From: UBA8337 sp965658615
Lineage (GTDB): Bacteria > Pseudomonadota > Alphaproteobacteria > RS24
Assembly (NCBI GenBank): GCA_965658615.1
Contig: CBFHSX010000002.1
Location: 28,207-92,206 of the forward strand
Length of the DNA stretch: 64,000 nt
Reading direction: 5' to 3'
Shown: positions 59,634 to 64,000 of the stretch, one piece after another
Layout: every line of letters begins with the position of its first letter
Position numbering within the stretch: the stretch's first letter is position 1
Notes under the pieces: model-generated
What the model was told of the DNA's origin: nothing
What the model saw: the letters and a program-made list of their open reading frames with translations, nothing else
Database searches by the model: none
Position numbers and translations under genes: made by a program

Positions 59634-60737
59634 TTAAGCTCCTGCTTCTTCGAGCGCCGCCAAAATAGCGTCGCCCATGCCTTGCGTCCCGACACCGGTC
59701 ATGCCGGGCTGCATAATATCACCGGTGCGGATACCCTTATCGAGCACGGTGGTGACGGCGTTTTCGAGCCTATCAGCATCGGCGCCCAAATCGAATGTAT
59801 AGCGCAGCGCCATGGCAAAGCTCATAATCGAGGCAATCGGATTGGCCTTGCTTTGGCCGGCAATGTCGGGTGCCGAACCGTGCACCGGTTCATACATGGC
59901 TTTGGCTTTGCCGTTTTCGTCAGCTGCCCCCAAAGACGCGGACGGCAACATGCCCAGCGAACCGGTCAACATGGCGGCAATATCCGACAGGATATCGCCG
60001 AACAGATTATCCGTGACCAGCACATCATATTGTTTTGGATTACGCACAAGCTGCATGGCGCAATTATCGGCCAGCACATGCTCCAGCGCCAGTTCAGGGA
60101 ATTCAGAGGTAATGATTTTGGTTACTTCCTCATTCCACAAAAGACCGCTTTCCATGACATTGCGTTTTTCCGATGAGGCCAGACGCTTACCGCGCTTCAT
60201 CGCCAGATCGCCGGCGACACGGGCAATGCGTTCGATCTCATAGGTCTCATAGACTTGCGTATTGACGCCGCGGCGTTGGCCATTGCCAAGGTCTTCAATG
60301 CCGCGCGGTTCGCCGAAATACACACCGCCCGTCAGCTCGCGGACAATCATAATATCGAGGCCTTCAACAAGCTCGCGTTTCAGCGAAGAGGCATCAGCCA
60401 GTGCCGAAAAACAAATGGCCGGACGCAGATTGGCGAATAATTCCATATCGGCGCGCAGGCGCAACAGCCCGGCTTCAGGGCGCGCTTCATAGGCGACATT
60501 ATCCCATTGCGGGCCACCCACGGCCCCGAGCAGCACCGCGTCAGAATCCATGGCTTTTTGCATGGCCGCATCGGAAATCGCCGCGCCATGCGCGTCATAA
60601 GCGCAGCCGCCGACAAGGTCTTCATCCAGCGTCACTTGAAAGCCACGCTTTTCGCCAAACCAGTCAATGACACGACGCACTTCGCCCATAACTTCAGGGC
60701 CAATGCCGTCGCCCGGCAGGATCAAAATCTTATGCAT
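59634..60737 (-). CDS. leuB: 3-isopropylmalate dehydrogenase
   Basis: Third step of leucine synthesis, 367 residues. ILILPGDGIGPEVMGE, MIVRELTGGVYFGEPRG, and the metal/nucleotide region TDNLFGDILSDIAAMLTGSLGMLPSAS; EPVHGSAPDIAGQ near the C-terminus. Typical length. Between leuD and asd. Confidence 0.98.
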   Translation of the reverse strand: MHKILILPGDGIGPEVMGEVRRVIDWFGEKRGFQVTLDEDLVGGCAYDAHGAAISDAAMQKAMDSDAVLLGAVGGPQWDNVAYEARPEAGLLRLRADMELFANLRPAICFSALADASSLKRELVEGLDIMIVRELTGGVYFGEPRGIEDLGNGQRRGVNTQVYETYEIERIARVAGDLAMKRGKRLASSEKRNVMESGLLWNEEVTKIITSEFPELALEHVLADNCAMQLVRNPKQYDVLVTDNLFGDILSDIAAMLTGSLGMLPSASLGAADENGKAKAMYEPVHGSAPDIAGQSKANPIASIMSFAMALRYTFDLGADADRLENAVTTVLDKGIRTGDIMQPGMTGVGTQGMGDAILAALEEAGA

Positions 60738-60772
60738 AAGTTTTTCCTTTAAACGCTCGAATTAACGCCCTA

Positions 60773-61375
60773 TCAGCGCCAAGCTTGGTCGGCCAAATCG
60801 GCCTCATAGCTATCAATCGCACCGACTTTTTGCAGCGTCAGGCCGATATCATCCAGCCCTTCCATCAAGCACTGCTTGCGGAAAGCATCGACATCAAACG
60901 CAATTGTGCCGCCATCGGGGCCGTTAATCACTTGGTTTTCCAAATCGATACTGACCGTTGCATTGGCGCCGCGCTTGGCGTCATCCATCAGCCGATCGAC
61001 ATCAGCCTGCGGCAAGACGATGGGCAAAATACCGTTTTTGAAGCAATTATTATAAAAAATATCGGCAAAGCTCGGCGCGATAATACAGCGAATACCGAAA
61101 TCCAAAAGCGCCCAAGGCGCATGCTCGCGACTGGAACCGCAGCCGAAATTATCGCCCGCTACCAAAATTTGCGCGTCGCGATAGGCCGGTTGGTTCAAAA
61201 CGAAATCGTCGATTTCCGCACCCTCGGGCGTGTAGCGCATTTCGTCAAACAGGTTTTTGCCCAGTCCCGAGCGCTGAATTGTCTTCAGGAATTGCTTCGG
61301 GATAATCATATCCGTATCGACATTGATGATATCGAGCGGGGCGGCAATGCCAGTCAGCTTATCAAATTTTTCCAT
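60773..61375 (-). CDS. leuD: 3-isopropylmalate dehydratase small subunit
   Basis: 200 residues, swivel domain of the isomerase. MEKFDKLTGIAAPLDIINVDTDMIIP, ILVAGDNFGCGSSREHAPWAL and APSFADIFYNNCFKNGILPI. Works with LeuC, 15 bases upstream. Confidence 0.97.
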   Translation of the reverse strand: MEKFDKLTGIAAPLDIINVDTDMIIPKQFLKTIQRSGLGKNLFDEMRYTPEGAEIDDFVLNQPAYRDAQILVAGDNFGCGSSREHAPWALLDFGIRCIIAPSFADIFYNNCFKNGILPIVLPQADVDRLMDDAKRGANATVSIDLENQVINGPDGGTIAFDVDAFRKQCLMEGLDDIGLTLQKVGAIDSYEADLADQAWR

Positions 61376-61390
61376 TCCTGCAGTCCTCGC

Positions 61391-62800
61391 CTAAAAATCA
61401 CGAATATCGGTGAAACGACCGGTGACAGCTGCTGCTGCAGCCATTTCCGGCGACACCAAATGGGTGCGTCCGCCACGGCCCTGACGGCCTTCAAAATTAC
61501 GGTTTGAGGTCGACGCACAACGCTCGCCCGGCTGCAATTTATCGGCATTCATCGCCAGACACATGGAACAGCCCGGCTCGCGCCATTCAAAACCGGCATC
61601 GATAAAGATCTTATCCAGCCCTTCTTTTTCGGCCTGTTGCTTGATAAGGCCCGAGCCCGGTACAACCATGGCCGAGACACGCGCAGCCACTTTGCGGCCC
61701 TCGGCAATCCTCGCGGCGGCGCGCAAATCCTCAATGCGGCTATTGGTGCATGAGCCGATAAAGACGCGGTCAATCTCCACCTCCTGCATCGGCGTGCCGG
61801 CCGTCAACCCCATATAATCGAGCGCCCGCTCGGTCGCCTTGCGGCGCGCCTCATCGGTAATGGCGGCCGGATCCGGCACCTCGCCCTCAATCGAAATCAC
61901 ATCTTGCGGGCTGGTGCCCCAAGTGACAAGCGGCGGCAGGTTTGACGCATCAATGGTAATCTCATTGTCAAAATGCGCGTCATCATCCGACACCAGCGTC
62001 TGCCAATAGGTCACCGCCTTATCCCAATCGGCGCCCTTTGGCGCTTTGGCGCGGCCTTCAAGAAAGGCAAAGGTTTTTTCATCCGGCGCAATCAGACCGG
62101 CGCGCGCGCCCGCCTCGATCGACATATTACACAGCGTCATGCGCCCTTCCATGGACAAAGCCTCAATCGCCGGACCGGCATATTCCAGCACATAGCCGGT
62201 ACCGCCGGCCGTGCCGATCTCGCCAATAATGGCCAGCGCAATATCCTTTGCGGTCACATGGGCCGGCGCTTCCCCGACCACATTGATCCGGAAGTTTTTG
62301 GCTTTTGACTGAATCAACGTCTGCGTCGCCAGCACATGTTCAACCTCAGACGTACCAATACCGTGCGCCAGCGCGCCAAACGCGCCATGCGTCGAGGTAT
62401 GGCTGTCGCCGCACACAATGGTCAGACCCGGGAGGGTGAAACCCTGTTCGGGGCCGGTCACATGCACAATGCCTTGGCGGATGTCATCCATGGCAACATA
62501 TTCGATACCGAACTCGGCGCAGTTTTTTTCCAGCGTCTGGATTTGCAGCTTGCTTTCGGGATCCTCAATCGCCTCGACGCCGCCCGTGCGGTCCGTGGTC
62601 GGGATATTATGGTCGGCCAGCGCCAGTGTTTTATGCGGCGCGCGCGGGCGACGACCGGCCATACGCAGCCCCTCAAAGGCTTGCGGGCTGGTCACCTCAT
62701 GCACCAAATGCCGGTCAATATAAAGCAGGCAGTTTCCATCCGCCTGAGCATCGACCAGATGCGCGTTCCAGATTTTATCGTAAAGAGTTGTCCCGGTCAT
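61391..62800 (-). CDS. leuC: 3-isopropylmalate dehydratase large subunit
   Basis: 469 residues, aconitase family. TLYDKIWNAHLV, LYIDRHLVHEVTSPQAF, VCGDSHTSTHGAFGALA, and the 4Fe-4S ligands in IGSCTNSRIEDL and EPGCSMCLAMN. Isomerises 2- to 3-isopropylmalate. First gene of leuCDB-asd, downstream of rplS. Confidence 0.98.
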   Translation of the reverse strand: MTGTTLYDKIWNAHLVDAQADGNCLLYIDRHLVHEVTSPQAFEGLRMAGRRPRAPHKTLALADHNIPTTDRTGGVEAIEDPESKLQIQTLEKNCAEFGIEYVAMDDIRQGIVHVTGPEQGFTLPGLTIVCGDSHTSTHGAFGALAHGIGTSEVEHVLATQTLIQSKAKNFRINVVGEAPAHVTAKDIALAIIGEIGTAGGTGYVLEYAGPAIEALSMEGRMTLCNMSIEAGARAGLIAPDEKTFAFLEGRAKAPKGADWDKAVTYWQTLVSDDDAHFDNEITIDASNLPPLVTWGTSPQDVISIEGEVPDPAAITDEARRKATERALDYMGLTAGTPMQEVEIDRVFIGSCTNSRIEDLRAAARIAEGRKVAARVSAMVVPGSGLIKQQAEKEGLDKIFIDAGFEWREPGCSMCLAMNADKLQPGERCASTSNRNFEGRQGRGGRTHLVSPEMAAAAAVTGRFTDIRDF

Positions 62801-62824
62801 AGCTGTCGCCTTTTCGTTCCGAGG

Positions 62825-62865
62825 CCCCGATAGTTTTGCCGGCCCCGTTCATGGGCGGCTCGGGG
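62825..62865 (-). other. Intergenic hairpin between rplS and leuC
   Basis: Read on the minus strand, CCCCGA-GCCG-CCC (starting 62865) pairs with GGG, CGGC and TCGGGG (ending 62825), with a small bulge and an internal loop. No T run follows, so it may be an RNA stability or processing stem or a Rho-type boundary rather than an intrinsic terminator. Confidence 0.4.
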
Positions 62866-62872
62866 AGGAATT

Positions 62873-63322
62873 TTAGGCGTCAGCTTCGACGCTGGGTTCC
62901 TCCTGAGCCGCAGTTTGCGGTGTGGTTTCAATCTTGGCTGCTTTGGCGTCTGCCTTTGTGGTTTTTGTACGACGCTCGGCAATACGGGCCGCCTTGCCGG
63001 TCAGGCCACGCAGATAATACAGTTTGGCGCGACGCACACGGCCACGACGGACCACTTCAATGCTGTCGACCAAGGGCGAGTAGATCGGGAAAACACGCTC
63101 GACACCCTCGCCATAGGAAATTTTACGCACGGTGAAGTTTTCGTTCAGACCGCCACCGGCGCGCGCAATGCACACACCCTCAAAAGCCTGCACACGCTCG
63201 CGCGAGCCTTCAATGACTTTCACATTAACCTTCAGCGTATCGCCGGGTTGGAAATCCGGAACGGATTTTTCCGCCGTCAATTCGGCCATGTGCTCGTGTT
63301 CAATTTCACTAATCAAATTCAT
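62873..63322 (-). CDS. rplS: 50S ribosomal protein L19
   Basis: 149 residues. PDFQPGDTLKVNVKVIEGSRERVQAFEG and KISYGEGVERVFPIYSP, GRVRRAKLYYLRGLTGKAARI are all typical. A C-terminal Ala/Lys/Glu/Thr tail of about 30 residues extends past the usual end, comparable to the tail on L21 here. The 151 bases to trmD hold no gene I can support. Confidence 0.97.
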   Translation of the reverse strand: MNLISEIEHEHMAELTAEKSVPDFQPGDTLKVNVKVIEGSRERVQAFEGVCIARAGGGLNENFTVRKISYGEGVERVFPIYSPLVDSIEVVRRGRVRRAKLYYLRGLTGKAARIAERRTKTTKADAKAAKIETTPQTAAQEEPSVEADA

Positions 63323-63473
63323 GTGTCTTCCCCTTAGGGCATCACCGTTTTACTTAAATCAGCGCGGGCCAGCTATCGCTTTGCAGCCAAGGCTTTCTCG
63401 CACCGGATGGGGGGATTTACCACGCGAATATAAGCTTGTCACCCCTTTTTGCAGCGAAATGACAAAAACTTGG

Positions 63474-64000
63474 CTAAGCGTCATCGCCGTCATATTTGGC
63501 CCATAAATCGGGCCGTCTTTCGCGGGTGATGCGTTCGGCCTCGCTGCGCCGCCAGCGGCGCAATTTTTCATGGTCGCCCGCCGTCACAATATCGGGAATG
63601 GCGCGGCCCTCAAAACTTTGCGGGCGGGTATAATGCGGGTATTCCAGCAACCCGTCAGCCCCGAAGCTCTCATCCTCGCCGCTTTCGGCTTTACCCATCA
63701 CACCCGGGATAAGCCGCACCATGGCGTCGAGCATGGTCAGCGCCGCCATTTCGCCGCCCGAGAGAATATAATCCCCCAGCGACACCTCGATCGGCGCGCG
63801 CGCTTCGATAAAACGTTGGTCAACGCCCTCATAGCGATTGCAGATGAAAATCACCCCGGGGCCTTGCGCCAATTCACGCGCCAATTCTTGCGTGAAAGCG
63901 CGCCCGCGCGGGCTTGGCAGCAGCACAGGCAAGGGTGTCGGCATAGTCGCGGTGACGCTATCCAGCGCTGCGGCGGCGACATCGGCGCGCAACACCATGC
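63474..64000 (-). CDS. trmD: tRNA (guanine-N1)-methyltransferase, C-terminal part
   Basis: SPOUT enzyme making m1G37 in tRNAs. The window edge cuts the gene: about 174 residues of about 230-250 are present. The Met at 63998 is internal (family has GGG-MVLRADV). Seen: LLPSPRGRAFTQELA, ICNRYEGVDQRF, the SAM knot motif LGDYILSGGEMAAL, GLLEYPHYTRP. Order trmD-rplS is standard. Confidence 0.96.
   Translation of the reverse strand, partial: MVLRADVAAAALDSVTATMPTPLPVLLPSPRGRAFTQELARELAQGPGVIFICNRYEGVDQRFIEARAPIEVSLGDYILSGGEMAALTMLDAMVRLIPGVMGKAESGEDESFGADGLLEYPHYTRPQSFEGRAIPDIVTAGDHEKLRRWRRSEAERITRERRPDLWAKYDGDDA

Noticed and set aside
1..64000. CRISPR arrays, rRNA operons, insertion sequences, phage genes
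   Set aside because: Looked for regular spaced repeats, rRNA signatures and transposase-like proteins; none seen.

Overview
The window is a moderately GC-rich, very gene-dense stretch of bacterial chromosome made almost entirely of core metabolism and housekeeping genes. The gene orders point to Alphaproteobacteria: obgE-proB-proA-nadD-rsfS-rlmH-envC-ctpA-rppH; an F1-only atpHAGDC operon without F0 genes; zapE-mdh-sucCD-sucAB-lpd next to sdhCDAB; trmD-rplS-leuCDB-asd; and a lipoyl domain on the PDH E1-beta subunit. I cannot place it below class level from sequence alone. I see no phage, insertion sequence, CRISPR array, toxin-antitoxin or restriction system.

Layout. 1-7.8 kb: 3' part of edd (Entner-Doudoroff), a divergent PEP carboxylase, and convergent pdhA-pdhB-pdhC. 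8-11.1 kb: an orphan cytochrome P450, a small membrane protein, tRNA-Ser(CGA) embedded in repeats, and a short-chain dehydrogenase. 11.1-16.2 kb: a complete TonB2/TtpC-type energy-transduction operon (DUF3450, long ExbB-like TtpC, ExbB, ExbD, TonB, TPR protein). 16.5-28.3 kb: a quinone-oxidoreductase-like gene, rplU-rpmA, then a tightly overlapping operon from obgE to rppH that continues into a 2-oxoglutarate/Fe(II) oxygenase and purU. 28.4-31.3 kb: sulfate activation (cysD, fused cysNC) behind an AT-rich promoter with an inverted repeat. 31.3-40.2 kb: F1 ATP synthase, priA, and divergent fsa-xerC. 40.2-56.7 kb: the TCA supercluster (lpd, sucB, sucA, sucD, sucC, mdh, zapE, then sdhB, sdhA, sdhD, sdhC), interrupted between zapE and sdhB by an oppositely oriented cassette of four putative lipoproteins. 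56.8-64 kb: a CitE/Mcl-like lyase, a pyridoxal-kinase-like gene, asd, leuB, leuD, leuC, rplS and the 3' part of trmD.

How the genes work together. Edd and PDH feed acetyl-CoA, and PEPC would feed oxaloacetate, into the TCA cycle, most of which is encoded here (mdh, 2-oxoglutarate dehydrogenase, succinyl-CoA synthetase, succinate dehydrogenase). The single lpd lies in the suc operon and probably supplies E3 to both 2-oxoacid dehydrogenase complexes.

Most notable points: the lipoprotein cassette inside the TCA cluster; a PDH complex whose only lipoyl domain in this operon sits on E1-beta; a PEPC with altered catalytic motifs; an epsilon subunit of F1 reduced to its beta domain; a partial duplicate of the tRNA-Ser 5' end and related palindromes around the intact tRNA; and several short tandem duplications at gene ends or linkers. 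I found no convincing wholly new system. The lipoprotein cassette is the best candidate for unexplained biology.
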